This document shows positions 34,262 to 43,330 of a stretch of DNA of 64,000 nucleotides, piece after piece; the stretch's first letter is position 1, and each line of letters opens with the position of its first letter. The DNA is taken from contig CAWATA010000006.1 in NCBI GenBank assembly GCA_963784885.1, positions 1 to 64,000 on the forward strand. The letters run 5' to 3'. Source of the stretch: RHKX01 sp963784885. GTDB taxonomy: Bacteria; Actinomycetota; Thermoleophilia; Solirubrobacterales; 70-9. A model generated the notes under the pieces. It saw nothing but the letters and a program-made list of their open reading frames with translations, was not told where the DNA came from and made no database searches. A program made the position numbers and the translations under genes.

Positions 34262-35479
34262 ATGCACCCCACCGCCCCTGCGCGCTGCGACGTCTGTGTG
34301 GTCGGCGGGGGCATCGTCGGCGCCGCCGCAGCGCGCGAGCTGAAGCGCCGCCATCCCGATGCGGAGATCGCGCTGCTCGAGTGCGCGGACGAGCTGGCGG
34401 CTCACCAGAGCGGCCATTCCAGCGGCGTCATCCACGCCGGGGTCTACTACGAGCCCGGATCGCTGAAGGCGCGGCTCTGCGTCGAGGGCGCCCGGCGCCT
34501 CTATGAGTACTGCGCCGAACGCGGCATCGACGCCCGCCGTGACGGCAAGGTGATCGTCGCGACCCGTACCGAGGAGCTGCCGCGGCTCGAGGAGCTCGAG
34601 CGCCGCGGCCGGGCGAACGGCGTGCCGGCCCTGCGACGGATCGGCCCCGACGAACTCGGCGAGATCGAGCCGCACGCGAACGGCATCGCCGCCCTCCACT
34701 CCCCGGCGACGGGGGTCGTCGACTACCGGGCGGTGACCCGGGCGCTGGCCCGCGACTTCGAGACGTCGGGCGGGCGGATCACGACCGGCTGTGAGGTCCT
34801 CGCGATGAATCCGGGGTCGGCGTCGGTGACCCTCGTGCATTCCGGCGGCCGGACCGAGGCGGCGAAGGCCGTCCTCTGTGCCGGCGCGTGGGCCGACCGT
34901 TTGGCCATCGCCGCCGGCGCCGATCCCGATCCGCGGGTCGTCCCGTTCCGCGGCGCCTATCTGAAGCTGCGGCCCGAGCGGGCGGGACTGGTCCGGGCGA
35001 ACATCTACCCGGTGCCCGATCCCGACCTGCCGTTCCTCGGTATGCACCTGACCCGCGATCCCCACGGCACCGTCCTGCTCGGCCCGACTGCACTCCTCGT
35101 CGGCGCTCGCGACGCCTACCGGCTCCGCCGGGTCGTCCCGCGCGACCTCGCCGAGAGCCTGCGCTGGCCGGGTACGCGGCGGATGATGCGGAGATTCTGG
35201 CGGACCGGCATCGCCGAGCTTCGCCACGCGGTCAGCGTCCGCTCGTTCGTCGGCGAGTGCCGCCGGTACGTACCCGAGCTCCGACGCGAGGACGTGGTGC
35301 GCTCGGAGCATTCCGGCGTCAGGGCCCAGGCGATCGCCCGCGACGGGTCGCTGATCGACGACTTCATCGTCTCCGAGACCGAGCACGCCGTCCATGTCCG
35401 CAACGCCCCCTCGCCGGCGGCGACCTCCGCACTAGCGCTTGCGGAGCTGATCGCCGACCGGCTCGACGCGGTTTCTTAG
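34262..35479 (+). CDS. lhgO: L-2-hydroxyglutarate oxidase
   Basis: A 405-residue FAD enzyme of the DAO family. DVCVVGGGIVGAAAARELKRR is the dinucleotide fold; HQSGHSSGVIHAGVYYEPGSLKARLCVEG is the LhgO signature; PFRGAYLKLRPE, FLGMHLTRDPHG, and the final NAPSPAATSALALAE complete the match. It oxidises L-2-hydroxyglutarate to 2-oxoglutarate, passing electrons to quinone or oxygen. I use the ATG at 34262, directly before CDVCVVGGG; a GTG seven codons earlier is possible. Confidence 0.9.
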   Translation: MHPTAPARCDVCVVGGGIVGAAAARELKRRHPDAEIALLECADELAAHQSGHSSGVIHAGVYYEPGSLKARLCVEGARRLYEYCAERGIDARRDGKVIVATRTEELPRLEELERRGRANGVPALRRIGPDELGEIEPHANGIAALHSPATGVVDYRAVTRALARDFETSGGRITTGCEVLAMNPGSASVTLVHSGGRTEAAKAVLCAGAWADRLAIAAGADPDPRVVPFRGAYLKLRPERAGLVRANIYPVPDPDLPFLGMHLTRDPHGTVLLGPTALLVGARDAYRLRRVVPRDLAESLRWPGTRRMMRRFWRTGIAELRHAVSVRSFVGECRRYVPELRREDVVRSEHSGVRAQAIARDGSLIDDFIVSETEHAVHVRNAPSPAATSALALAELIADRLDAVS

Positions 35480-35571
35480 CCCCTCCCCGCCGGGTGGGAG
35501 TACGGGAGGCCGTCGTCTACGCTCGGCGGAACCGCCGAAGGCAGTCCGAGCCCGACCGAAGGAGCCGCCTC

Positions 35572-37323
35572 ATGGAGTCCAGCGTCGTCGAGAAACCGGA
35601 GAGCGGCGAGGCCGCCTCGTCGTTCACCAAGTCGCTGTTGCTGGGCGAGATCCACGAGGAGATGGTCTTCCCATGGCCGGTTTCGGATCCGGAGGAGCAG
35701 GTCAAGGTCCGCGAGCTCTGTGCGCGGGCGCGCGAGATCGGCGACTCGATCGACCACCGCAAGGTTGAGGAGGACCGCTGGATCGGCGACGACCGGATCC
35801 ACGAGCTCGGAGAAGCCGGCCTCTGCGGTCTCTACGTCGACGAGAGGTACGGCGGCCAGGGGCTGTCGCAGACCGGCTACGCCCGCGTCTTCGAGACGTT
35901 CGCCCAGATCGACGGGACCCTCTCGATCATCCTCGGCGTCCATCAGTCCATCGGCTACAAGGGGATTGCGATGTTCGGGACCGACGAGCAGAAGGAGCGG
36001 TTCCTGCCCGATCTCGCGGCCGGCCGCAAGCTCGCGGGCTTCGCGCTGACCGAGCCGGAAGCGGGATCGGACGCCTACCACCTGCGCTCACGAGCGGTCC
36101 GCCAGCCCGACGGATCCTGGGTGCTGAACGGGGAGAAGCGCTACATCGGCAACGGGTCGAAGGGCGACGTCTTCACGGCGTTCGCCCGCGCCGAGGTCGG
36201 CGGCGAGGACCGCCACATCGCACTGATCCTGGAGAAGGGGATGGACGGGTTCGAGGTCGGGGAGCGCTACGACACGATGGGGCTTCGCGGGAACGATCTG
36301 CGACGCCTCTACTTCAAAGACGTGCGCGTCCCGGCCGAGAACGTACTCGGGGACCCCGGCGACGGCTTCAGGATCGCGATGTCCATCCTCAACAACGGCC
36401 GGATCGGCCTCGGCACCGGATCGGTCGGGGCGGCCAAGAAGCTGCTCGACCTGACGATCGGACACACCAGGGAACGCCGTCAGTTCGGCCAGTCGCTGGC
36501 CGAATTCGAGCTCGTCCAGGAGAAGATCGGCTGGATGGTCTCGTACCTGTTCGGCCTCGAGTCGATGGCGTATCTGACCTGTGGGCTCGTCGACCAGGGG
36601 GTTGAGGACTACTCGCTGGAGTCGGCGATCTGCAAGGTGGCCGGGACCGAGTTCCTCTGGTACGCGGCGAACCGGGCGCTGCAGCTGCGCGGCGGCGAGG
36701 GTTACATGCGAACCGAGCCCTACGAGAAGATCATGCGCGACATCCGGATCTTCCCGATCTTCGAGGGAGCGAACGACGTGATGCGGGCGTTCATCGCGCT
36801 GTCGGCGATGAAGCCCGTCGGCGAACGGCTCTCCGGTCTCGGCGAGATCGGCCTCAACGACCCGATCGGCTCGATCGGAGTGCTCGCCGACTATGCGGCC
36901 GGCAGGGTCAAGCGCGAGGTCCGGCCGGAGCGGGTCTCGATGGCCCACCCGGAGCTCTCGGAGCACGCCGACGCCGTCGGCGACCAGGTGAAGGAGCTGG
37001 CGGCCGCCACCGAGGACCTGATCCGCAAGCACAAGCAGGACGTGACGATGCGCCAGCTCGCCCAGAAGCGGCTCGCCGACGCCATCGCCGACGTCTACGC
37101 CCAGGTCGCCGTGCTCAGCCGCGTCAGCTCGATCTTCGAGAACGACGGCGTCGAGACCACCGGGCAGGAGCGCTACATCGCCGACACGTTCTGCGCCCGG
37201 GCGGCGCGCCGGGTCGGGGGCAACCTCAGAGCCCTCGAGGACAACGACGACGAACGGATGACGGCGATCGCCAAGCTCGCGTCGAAACGCGGCTCCTACG
37301 GCTACGCCCTGTTCGAGGACTGA
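35572..37323 (+). CDS. Acyl-CoA dehydrogenase, long-chain type with C-terminal extension
   Basis: A 583-residue flavoprotein introducing the alpha-beta double bond in beta-oxidation. GFALTEPEAGSDA, the NGEKRYIGNGSKGD substrate/FAD segment, RQFGQSLAEFELVQEKI, and FPIFEGANDVMRAF with the catalytic Glu are present. The additional 180 residues after the core (helical, with LIRKHKQDVTMRQLAQKRLAD) match the VLCAD/ACAD9 layout that supports membrane or dimer contact. GAAGGAGCCGCCTC before ATG. Fits with the thiolase and crotonase elsewhere in this part as fatty-acid metabolism. Confidence 0.88.
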   Translation: MESSVVEKPESGEAASSFTKSLLLGEIHEEMVFPWPVSDPEEQVKVRELCARAREIGDSIDHRKVEEDRWIGDDRIHELGEAGLCGLYVDERYGGQGLSQTGYARVFETFAQIDGTLSIILGVHQSIGYKGIAMFGTDEQKERFLPDLAAGRKLAGFALTEPEAGSDAYHLRSRAVRQPDGSWVLNGEKRYIGNGSKGDVFTAFARAEVGGEDRHIALILEKGMDGFEVGERYDTMGLRGNDLRRLYFKDVRVPAENVLGDPGDGFRIAMSILNNGRIGLGTGSVGAAKKLLDLTIGHTRERRQFGQSLAEFELVQEKIGWMVSYLFGLESMAYLTCGLVDQGVEDYSLESAICKVAGTEFLWYAANRALQLRGGEGYMRTEPYEKIMRDIRIFPIFEGANDVMRAFIALSAMKPVGERLSGLGEIGLNDPIGSIGVLADYAAGRVKREVRPERVSMAHPELSEHADAVGDQVKELAAATEDLIRKHKQDVTMRQLAQKRLADAIADVYAQVAVLSRVSSIFENDGVETTGQERYIADTFCARAARRVGGNLRALEDNDDERMTAIAKLASKRGSYGYALFED

Positions 37324-37341
37324 CCGCCGGGGTCGAGCGGC

Positions 37342-37869
37342 TCAGCCGTTCGGCGAGCCGCCCGGCTTCACGTCGAGCAGGTCGATCACGAAGATCAGCG
37401 TCGCGTCGGGGCCGATCGCCGGCGGCGACCCCTGCGCTCCGTAGGCGAGGTCGGGCGGGATGGTCAGCTCGCGACGACCGCCGACCTTCATGCCGGTGAC
37501 GCCCTGATCCCAGCCCGGGATCACCTGGCCGCCGCCGAGCGTGAAGGTGAACGGCTGGCCGTTATCCCAGGATGCGTCGAACTGCTCGCCGGTCGAGTAG
37601 TCCACGCCGACGTACTGCACCTTGACCTCGTCGCCGGTATCGGCCGTCGCGCCGTCGCCCTCGACGATGTCGATCGACTCGAGGCCGGTCGGCGGATCCC
37701 CTGACGGCACCGACACCTCCGGCTTCGCCGAGGTGTCGGTCGAGATCGAGGCGGAGTCGCCCGAGTCGTCGCCCCCTCCGGAGCGCGCGACCAGGACGAC
37801 CGCGATGACGGCGACGAGCAGGACGAGTGCGCCGATCAGGACCTTGGCGGCGTGGGGAGAGCGTTCCAT
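37342..37869 (-). CDS. Membrane-anchored FKBP-type peptidyl-prolyl isomerase
   Basis: A 175-residue protein: one membrane helix (residues 8-29), a Ser/Asp-rich linker, then a full FKBP domain (about 65-170). VQYVGVDYSTGEQFDASWDNG, FTFTLGGGQVIPGWDQGVTGMKVGGRREL and IPPDLAYGAQGSPPAIGPDATLIFVIDLLDV match the fold. It should catalyse proline isomerisation in secreted proteins outside the membrane. It lies seven bases after the TrpB2 stop on the same strand, a likely operon without evident functional link. Confidence 0.92.
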   Translation of the reverse strand: MERSPHAAKVLIGALVLLVAVIAVVLVARSGGGDDSGDSASISTDTSAKPEVSVPSGDPPTGLESIDIVEGDGATADTGDEVKVQYVGVDYSTGEQFDASWDNGQPFTFTLGGGQVIPGWDQGVTGMKVGGRRELTIPPDLAYGAQGSPPAIGPDATLIFVIDLLDVKPGGSPNG

Positions 37870-37876
37870 GGGCCGG

Positions 37877-39238
37877 TCAGGCTATCGACGGAGTCTCCGG
37901 GAGGTTGGCCAGGGCCGCCTCCATGTCCGCTTCGGAGAACTCGAGGTCGGTCAGCTCGCCGCGGTGATAGGCGTCGTAGGCGGACATGTCGAAGTGCCCG
38001 TGACCGCAGAGGTTGAAGAGGATGACCCGCTTCTCGCCGGCGTCCCGCGCCGCCTCCGCCTCGCTGATCGCGGCACGGATCGCGTGCGACGGCTCGGGCG
38101 CCGGGAGGATGCCCTCGACCCCGGCGAACTGGACGGCCGCCGCGAAGGCGCTCGTCTGCGCAACCGCCTGCGCCTCGACCGCCCCCGCCTTGACCAGCGC
38201 GCTGACCAGCGGCGAGTCGCCGTGGTAGCGGAGCCCGCCGGAATGGAGCTCGGGCGGGACGAAGTCGTGGCCGAGGGTGTACATCGGCATCAGCGGCGTC
38301 ATCCCGACGGTGTCGCCGAAGTCGTAGCGATACTCGCCCTTGGTCAGAGTCGGGCAGGCCGCGGGCTCGACGCCGATGAAGCGGGTGTCGCCACCCTCGC
38401 GCAGCTTGCGCCGCAGGAACGGGAATGCCACGCCGGCGAAGTTCGAGCCGCCGCCGACGCAACCGATGACCACGTCCGGGTACTCGCCGGCCATCTCGAG
38501 CTGCTCGATGCACTCCTGGCCGATCACCGTCTGGTGCAGGCAGACGTGGTTGAGAACCGAGCCCAGCGAGTAGTTGGTGTCGTCGGCGCCGGCGGCGACC
38601 TCGACCGCCTCGGAGATCGCGATGCCGAGGCTCCCGCTCGGGTGTGAGGCCTGGGAGCGCCCCGCCTCGGTGAGGTCGGAGGGGCTGCGATGGACGGTCG
38701 CGTCCCAGGTCTCGATCATCGCCCGCCGGTACGGCTTCTGGTCGTAGGAGACGCCGACCATGAAGACCTCGCACTCGAGCCCGAACAGCTTGCAGGCCAG
38801 GGCCAGCGAGCTGCCCCACTGCCCGGCACCGGTCTCGGTGACGAGCTTGCGGATCCCGGCCTCGCGGTTGTAATAGGCCTGCGGCACCGCCGAGTTGGGC
38901 TTGTGCGAGCCCGCCGGCGAGACCCCCTCGTACTTGTAGTAGATGTGCGCCGGGGTATCGAGAGCCTTCTCGAGCCGCCGGGCGCGGAACAGCGGGGTCG
39001 GCCGCCAGAGCGAGTAGATCTCACGGACCTCGTCGGGGATCTCGATCGTCGGCTCGCCCGAGACCTCCTGCTCGATCAGGGCCATCGGGAAGATCGGCGC
39101 GAGGTCGGGAGGGCCGGCGGGCTCCATCGTCGCCGGGCTGAGCGGCGGCAACGGCTCGCCGGGAAGGTCCGGCATCAGGTTGACCCAGTGGGTGGGGATC
39201 CGGTCTTCGCCGAGAACGTATTTCGTCTGCTCGCTCAT
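37877..39238 (-). CDS. TrpB2-type tryptophan synthase beta-like protein
   Basis: A 453-residue PLP enzyme. RPTPLFRARRLE, the PLP-lysine site GSHKPNSAVPQAYY (Lys113), ETGAGQWGSSLALACKLFG, the phosphate loop CVGGGSNFAGVAFPFL and the ending NLCGHGHFDMSAY are diagnostic of TrpB2, the larger, alpha-subunit-independent form. TrpB2 makes tryptophan from indole and serine or salvages indole. No trpA or other trp genes are in the window, which fits a salvage role. The ATG follows AAGGAGAAGAGCG; the frame continues 18 codons upstream. Confidence 0.9.
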   Translation of the reverse strand: MSEQTKYVLGEDRIPTHWVNLMPDLPGEPLPPLSPATMEPAGPPDLAPIFPMALIEQEVSGEPTIEIPDEVREIYSLWRPTPLFRARRLEKALDTPAHIYYKYEGVSPAGSHKPNSAVPQAYYNREAGIRKLVTETGAGQWGSSLALACKLFGLECEVFMVGVSYDQKPYRRAMIETWDATVHRSPSDLTEAGRSQASHPSGSLGIAISEAVEVAAGADDTNYSLGSVLNHVCLHQTVIGQECIEQLEMAGEYPDVVIGCVGGGSNFAGVAFPFLRRKLREGGDTRFIGVEPAACPTLTKGEYRYDFGDTVGMTPLMPMYTLGHDFVPPELHSGGLRYHGDSPLVSALVKAGAVEAQAVAQTSAFAAAVQFAGVEGILPAPEPSHAIRAAISEAEAARDAGEKRVILFNLCGHGHFDMSAYDAYHRGELTDLEFSEADMEAALANLPETPSIA

Positions 39239-39416
39239 CGCTCTTCTCCTTGGGTCGAGGCCCGGCCGCCGAGAGGCTCGCCGTGGCGACATCTCCGCGC
39301 CTCGGAAGTTCGGGTTCCGGGCGCAGCCTATTCGCTACCCGCCGCCCGGACGAGGGCGGCGATGGCGATCGGGACGCCGATCGGAACGAGGCGGCGGCGG
39401 TGGACCGGCCTCGGGC

Positions 39417-40016
39417 TCACGGCACTCCCCGGCGCTCGCCATAGTGGCCCCGCAGGCGGGCCCAACCGGGCCGGATGACCTTCTTCCAGAGCAACAGCAT
39501 CAGCAGGCCACCGCTGATCAGCAGAACTGCGGCGATCAGTGCCGCCAGCTCCGGGTACTCGATGGCGAGCACGGTGACGATCGCCACGGTCCCGTCCTCG
39601 GCGAGGCTGACGAGGATGTTCGACGCCGGCTCAGGCGAGGTGTTGACGCCGAGACGCAGGCCCGCCTTGACGCAGTGGCTGGCGAGGGCCGTGAGCCCGG
39701 CGACGCCGCCGCCGAACGCCTCCTCGATGCCGTCCACCCCACTCTCGCCGGCGAACGAGAAGCCGAGCGCAGCGCCGATCAGCGGCCGGACGACGGTGTG
39801 GATCGAGTCCCAGGCCGAGTCGAGGAAGGGCACCTTGTCGGTGACGAACTCGACCGCGAACATCCCCGCGGCGGCGTAGAGGACCCAGTTCTGATCGAAG
39901 CCCTCGGGGACACCGCCGATCCCGGCCCGGCCGAGCAGGCAGAGCACGAGGACGGTCGCGTAGGAGTTGACCCCCGACGCCCACCCGGTCGAGAAGATGG
40001 TGGCTCCCAACTCCAC
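39417..40016 (-). CDS. DUF4126 membrane protein
   Basis: A 199-residue protein with about five hydrophobic segments: FSTGWASGVNSYATVLVLCLLGR, LYAAAGMFAVEFVTDKVPFLDSAWD, RPLIGAALGFSFAG, GVAGLTALASHCVKAGLRLG, and AALIAAVLLISGGLLMLLLWKKV. The GVNSY and KVPFLDSAWD motifs are those of DUF4126, whose function is not known. No close partner gene; the thiolase upstream is separated by strong hairpins. Confidence 0.8.
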   Translation of the reverse strand: MELGATIFSTGWASGVNSYATVLVLCLLGRAGIGGVPEGFDQNWVLYAAAGMFAVEFVTDKVPFLDSAWDSIHTVVRPLIGAALGFSFAGESGVDGIEEAFGGGVAGLTALASHCVKAGLRLGVNTSPEPASNILVSLAEDGTVAIVTVLAIEYPELAALIAAVLLISGGLLMLLLWKKVIRPGWARLRGHYGERRGVP

Positions 40017-40070
40017 GCGGCCAGCCTATTCGGGGCCCCGATCGCCCGGTCGGAAGTCCTCGAGCAGGCG

Positions 40071-40114
40071 GGTGGCACGGATTCCGCAGCCATGGCTGCG
40101 AAATCCGTGCCACC
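40071..40114 (-). terminator. Long near-perfect hairpin downstream of thiolase
   Basis: Arms of 21 bases, beginning GGTGGCACGGATT and ending AATCCGTGCCACC, pair with a single mismatch around a two-base loop. It lies between two minus-strand genes. No T-run follows on either strand. It could be a strong terminator, an RNA-stability element or a small palindromic repeat unit. Confidence 0.55.
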
Positions 40115-40133
40115 TCCGCGATCGGAGGCCGCC

Positions 40134-40158
40134 CCTGAGCTGACGTGGTCAGCTCAGG
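40134..40158 (-). terminator. Hairpin overlapping the thiolase stop codon
   Basis: Perfect 10-bp arms CCTGAGCTGA and TCAGCTCAGG around a five-base loop. The arms include the thiolase stop codon. Followed 20 bases on (minus strand) by the longer hairpin, giving two stacked terminator-like structures. Confidence 0.6.
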
Positions 40159-41315
40159 CGCTCGACGACCATCGCCTCGCCCTGGCCCCCGGCGACGCAC
40201 ATGGTCTCGATCCCGACGCTGTGGTCGTCGGTCTCCATGACGTTGAGGAGCGTGCCCATGATCCGGGCGCCCGTCATTCCGAACGGGTGGCCGAGCGCGA
40301 TGGCCCCACCGTGGGTGTTCAGCTTCTCGAGCGGGATGTCGCACTCGTCCATGATCGGGATGACCTGGGCGGCGAACGCCTCGTTGAGCTCGACGGTGTC
40401 GATGTCGCCGATCGTCATGCCGGCCCGGTCGAGGACCTTCTTGACGGCGCCGATCGGAGCGACCCCCATGTACTCGGGGTTGTTGCCCTCGGTCGCGGCG
40501 GTGATGATCCGCGCGCGCGGCTGGAGGCCGAGCTCCTTCGCCTTGGTGTCGGACATGATCAGGACGGCGGCCGCGCCGTCGTTGAGCGGGCACGAGTTGC
40601 CGGCGGTGACGCCGCCCCCGCCGAAGGCCTCCGGCAGCGAGCCGAGCTTCTCGCGCATGTCGCCGCCGTCGGCCCGGGGGCCGTCGTCCTTGGCGACCTC
40701 GCCGTTCGGAGTCGGCACCGGGACGATCTCGCGATCGAAGAAACCGGACTCCTGCGAGGCGACCGCCAGATGCTGGGAGCGGAGCGCGTAATCGTCCATC
40801 GCGTCGCGGCTGACGCCGTACTTGTTGGCGACGTTGACCGCGGTGACCCCCATGTCGATGTAGACGTTCGGGTAGCCGTCGGTGTCACCCGTCAGCTTCT
40901 CGTTACGGTCCTCGACGCCGGCGGCCTCGCTGCGCTCGTTGAAGCGCGAGACGAACTCGATCCCGGCGGCGACGTAGGCGTCGCCCTCACCGTTCTTGAT
41001 CGCGTTCGAGGCGTGCCGGATCGCGTCGAGCGAGGACGCGCAGTAGCGAGACACGGTGACGCCGGTGACCGTCTCCGGGAGGTTCTCCGAGAGGATCGCC
41101 ATGATCCGGGCGATGTTGAACGCCTGCAGCCCCTGCGGCATGCCGACGCCGGCGATCACGTCCTGGATCAGCGCCGGATCGACGTCGGGATTGCGCTCGA
41201 GCAGCCGGTCGATCACGAACGCGCCGGTCTCCTCCGGGCGAAGCTGGGTCAGCGATCCCTTGAAGGCGCGGCCGATGGGCGTGCGCAGGGTGTCGACGAT
41301 TACTGCCTCAGGCAT
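40149..41315 (-). CDS. Thiolase (acetyl-CoA C-acyltransferase)
   Basis: A 388-residue thiolase. Cys92 in VSRYCASSLDAI is the acyl acceptor; GGAIALGHPFGMTGAR carries the catalytic His; ETMCVAGGQGEAMV carries the second Cys; ELNEAFAAQVIPI is the NEAF motif. It cleaves or forms 3-ketoacyl-CoA, probably in beta-oxidation alongside the acyl-CoA dehydrogenase a few genes away. ATG start with AAGGAG upstream. It is divergent from the rhodanese gene with 126 bases between. Confidence 0.93.
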   Translation of the reverse strand: MPEAVIVDTLRTPIGRAFKGSLTQLRPEETGAFVIDRLLERNPDVDPALIQDVIAGVGMPQGLQAFNIARIMAILSENLPETVTGVTVSRYCASSLDAIRHASNAIKNGEGDAYVAAGIEFVSRFNERSEAAGVEDRNEKLTGDTDGYPNVYIDMGVTAVNVANKYGVSRDAMDDYALRSQHLAVASQESGFFDREIVPVPTPNGEVAKDDGPRADGGDMREKLGSLPEAFGGGGVTAGNSCPLNDGAAAVLIMSDTKAKELGLQPRARIITAATEGNNPEYMGVAPIGAVKKVLDRAGMTIGDIDTVELNEAFAAQVIPIMDECDIPLEKLNTHGGAIALGHPFGMTGARIMGTLLNVMETDDHSVGIETMCVAGGQGEAMVVERLS

Positions 41316-41441
41316 CGAGTAACTCCTTGGTCAGGACGAGAGGGGGACTCTCGGTGGATAGAGGGGTGCCTGCAGAATGCTACGCATCCGGCCGATGAAG
41401 GGCCTTCGAACGACGGCCAGCCTCTATCCTCGACGACCTCA

Positions 41442-41807
41442 ATGACCGCCGAGACGATGGAACAGGACATCGAGATCGGACCCGCCGAGGCCGCCGAGAA
41501 GGTCGCCGCCGGCGCCCAGCTCGTCGATGTCCGCCAGCACTTCGAGTGGGAGGCCGGCCGGATCCCCGGCGCCGAGCACATTCCGCTCGAAGGGCTTCCC
41601 GCCGCTTCGGAGCGGTTCGATCCGGGGCGCCCGATCGTCTTCCAGTGCCGGACGGGCAGCCGTTCGGCCATGGCAACGCAGGTCTTCAGGGCTTCCGGGT
41701 TCGAGGCCTACAACCTCGGCGGCGGCCTCGAGGCATGGGTCGAGGAGGGCCACGAGATCGAGCCGGACGGGGGAATCGTCGCCGGGTCCCGCCCGGAGGC
41801 GAGCTAG
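41442..41807 (+). CDS. Single-domain rhodanese
   Basis: A 121-residue rhodanese domain. AQLVDVRQHFEWEAGRIPGAEHIPL opens it, and the active-site loop FQCRTGSRSAMA holds the persulfide-forming Cys; the end EAYNLGGGLEAWVEEGHE is standard. Transfers sulfane sulfur to an acceptor such as cyanide or a thiol. A second Met five codons in (MEQDIE) could be the start. The proline-rich membrane gene starts four bases past the stop. Confidence 0.88.
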   Translation: MTAETMEQDIEIGPAEAAEKVAAGAQLVDVRQHFEWEAGRIPGAEHIPLEGLPAASERFDPGRPIVFQCRTGSRSAMATQVFRASGFEAYNLGGGLEAWVEEGHEIEPDGGIVAGSRPEAS

Positions 41808-41811
41808 CTTC

Positions 41812-42492
41812 GTGGAGGGGCGCCCACCCGCGAACCCGCCGCCCCCTCCCGAGGGCGCTCCGCCCCCGGCGCCCGGTGCTGCGCCGCCGCACCCGGCGCC
41901 TCAGCCCGCGCCGCCCGCCCAGGGCCCTGCGGACCCCCCGACCGCGGTCCACCCGCCACCCGCGTCGACGCAGCAGCCGGCCGCCCCGGGGAACGCGGCT
42001 CAGCCACAACCCGTCCAGCCCACCGGCGTCCGCCGCCCGATCACCCAGCCGGGGGCGCGCCCGCCCACCGGCGCAGTTCCCGGCCGCCCGGTCGGCGAAG
42101 TCGAGGGGCTCCGCTCCTGGGTGGCGCAACTCGACCGCAAGCTCGGCCTCCGCACGTACCTGACGCTGGCCGCGGCACTGCTCGCGCTCGCCTGTTCGAT
42201 CGTCGCGGTCGTGCTCGCGATCGACGCACGGGACAACGCCGCGAGCAGCGACGACATCGCGAGCCTCGAGCAGGAGATCGCCGCCCTCCAGGGCGCCGCC
42301 TCCACCCTGCCGGCCACCGGGAGCGGGGACACGACGGTGCTCCAGGACCAGGTCGACACGCTCGAGGGCAAGGTCGACGACCTCAGCGCCGCCCAGGACG
42401 CGACCGACAAGCGGATTGGTGTGATCGAGGACGACATCGACGATCTCCGCCGCCAGATCGGCGATCTGAACGGCGGCGGCGGGACCAACTGA
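41812..42492 (+). CDS. Proline-rich membrane protein with coiled-coil tail
   Basis: About 226 residues from a GTG. Residues 1-95 are almost entirely Pro/Ala/Gln/Gly; one membrane helix follows (LTLAAALLALACSIVAVVLAI); the end is a coiled coil (DDIASLEQEIAALQ, VDTLEGKVDDLSAAQDATDKRIGVIEDDIDDLRRQI). No family recognised. The topology suggests a cytosolic disordered arm and an exterior coiled coil. The start is chosen because it follows the rhodanese stop within four bases; a GGAGG is 14 bases upstream. Confidence 0.6.
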   Translation: MEGRPPANPPPPPEGAPPPAPGAAPPHPAPQPAPPAQGPADPPTAVHPPPASTQQPAAPGNAAQPQPVQPTGVRRPITQPGARPPTGAVPGRPVGEVEGLRSWVAQLDRKLGLRTYLTLAAALLALACSIVAVVLAIDARDNAASSDDIASLEQEIAALQGAASTLPATGSGDTTVLQDQVDTLEGKVDDLSAAQDATDKRIGVIEDDIDDLRRQIGDLNGGGGTN

Positions 42493-42610
42493 GCGCCGTC
42501 CGGGGCGGTGACGTCCGGAAACGGCTCTAGATTGCGGGCAGTCGGGATTGTGCCGACCGGCACGATCACCGCCTCGATAAGGGCGCGAGCGCCCGGAAGG
42601 AGAACCGACC

Positions 42611-42757
42611 ATGCCCGAGGGTTACTGCGTCAAAGAGCGCAAGAAGGTCGAGATCAAGGACGCCGAGCAGATCACGATGAAGAACGGTCGTCCGGCGATC
42701 ACCGGCACCTGCCCGGACTGCGGTACGAAGATCTTCAGGATCGGCAAGATGAGCTGA
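42611..42757 (+). CDS. DUF5679-like small protein with altered zinc ribbon
   Basis: A 48-residue protein. GYCVKERKKVEIKDAEQ, TMKNGRPAITGTCPDCGTKIFRIGK fits DUF5679, a single zinc ribbon usually with two CxxC knuckles. Here the first knuckle reads CVKE, with Glu for the second Cys; the second (CPDC) is intact. GGAGAACCGACC precedes the ATG. In other genomes such proteins are near-ubiquitous and short; function is unknown. Confidence 0.7.
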   Translation: MPEGYCVKERKKVEIKDAEQITMKNGRPAITGTCPDCGTKIFRIGKMS

Positions 42758-42874
42758 CCCTTCCGGGGACGCTCCCCGCGAGGAAGCACACCCGGGCGTT
42801 CCCGCGCCCGCGATCTGGTTGCCCGTTTGCCGGGCCGAACCGTCTTGGTGACGAAAGTCGCTGACGGTGGAACA

Positions 42875-43330
42875 ATGCTGCGACCGATGTCCGGTCCGCA
42901 GAAACCGCTCGAGCTCATCCTTGCCCGGAACCTGCTGACGAGCGTTACGACCCCGGCCTTCCTGGTCGCGAAGGACGGGACCCTCCTGTTCTACAACGAG
43001 GGAGCCGGCGCGCTGATCGGTCGCCCCTTCGAGGACACCGGTCAGCTCGGCCTCGAGGAGTGGACGCGGCGGTTCGGGCCCTTCGACGAGAACGACGAGC
43101 CCCTCTCGTTCGAGGAGCTGCCGTTGACCCGTGCGCTGCGCGAGGGCCGGCCGGCCCACGACGAGTTCTCGGTCCGCTCGGCCGACGGCGTCATGCACCG
43201 AATCGCTGCCAGCGCCATGCCGATCGTCGGCGCCGCGAGCGGCGCCTCCGGGGTGATGGTGATCTTCTGGCCCGTCGACGAGCAGGTGGCGCGCGAGGTG
43301 ACCACCGGCCGCCACGAGGTGACGCAGTGA
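42875..43330 (+). CDS. Single PAS-domain protein
   Basis: About 151 residues from the ATG used. TSVTTPAFLVAKDGTLLFYNEGAGALIGRPFEDTG is a typical PAS opening, then DEPLSFEELPLTRALREGRPAHDEFSVRSADGVMHRIAASAMPI and GVMVIFWPV. No output domain. Its last codon overlaps a GTG start of the next gene (GTGA), so the two are made together and the PAS protein may regulate that hydrolase. Ligand unknown. An ATG four codons downstream is also possible. Confidence 0.75.
   Translation: MLRPMSGPQKPLELILARNLLTSVTTPAFLVAKDGTLLFYNEGAGALIGRPFEDTGQLGLEEWTRRFGPFDENDEPLSFEELPLTRALREGRPAHDEFSVRSADGVMHRIAASAMPIVGAASGASGVMVIFWPVDEQVAREVTTGRHEVTQ

Noticed and set aside
31954..34506. Plus-strand open frame of 850 codons
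   Set aside because: Antisense shadow of the PI-PLC-like gene; highly charged, without motifs.
32405..35395. Minus-strand open frame of nearly 1,000 codons
   Set aside because: Shadow frame rich in Arg, Ala and Asp that overlaps the real PI-PLC-like and LhgO genes; no domain seen.
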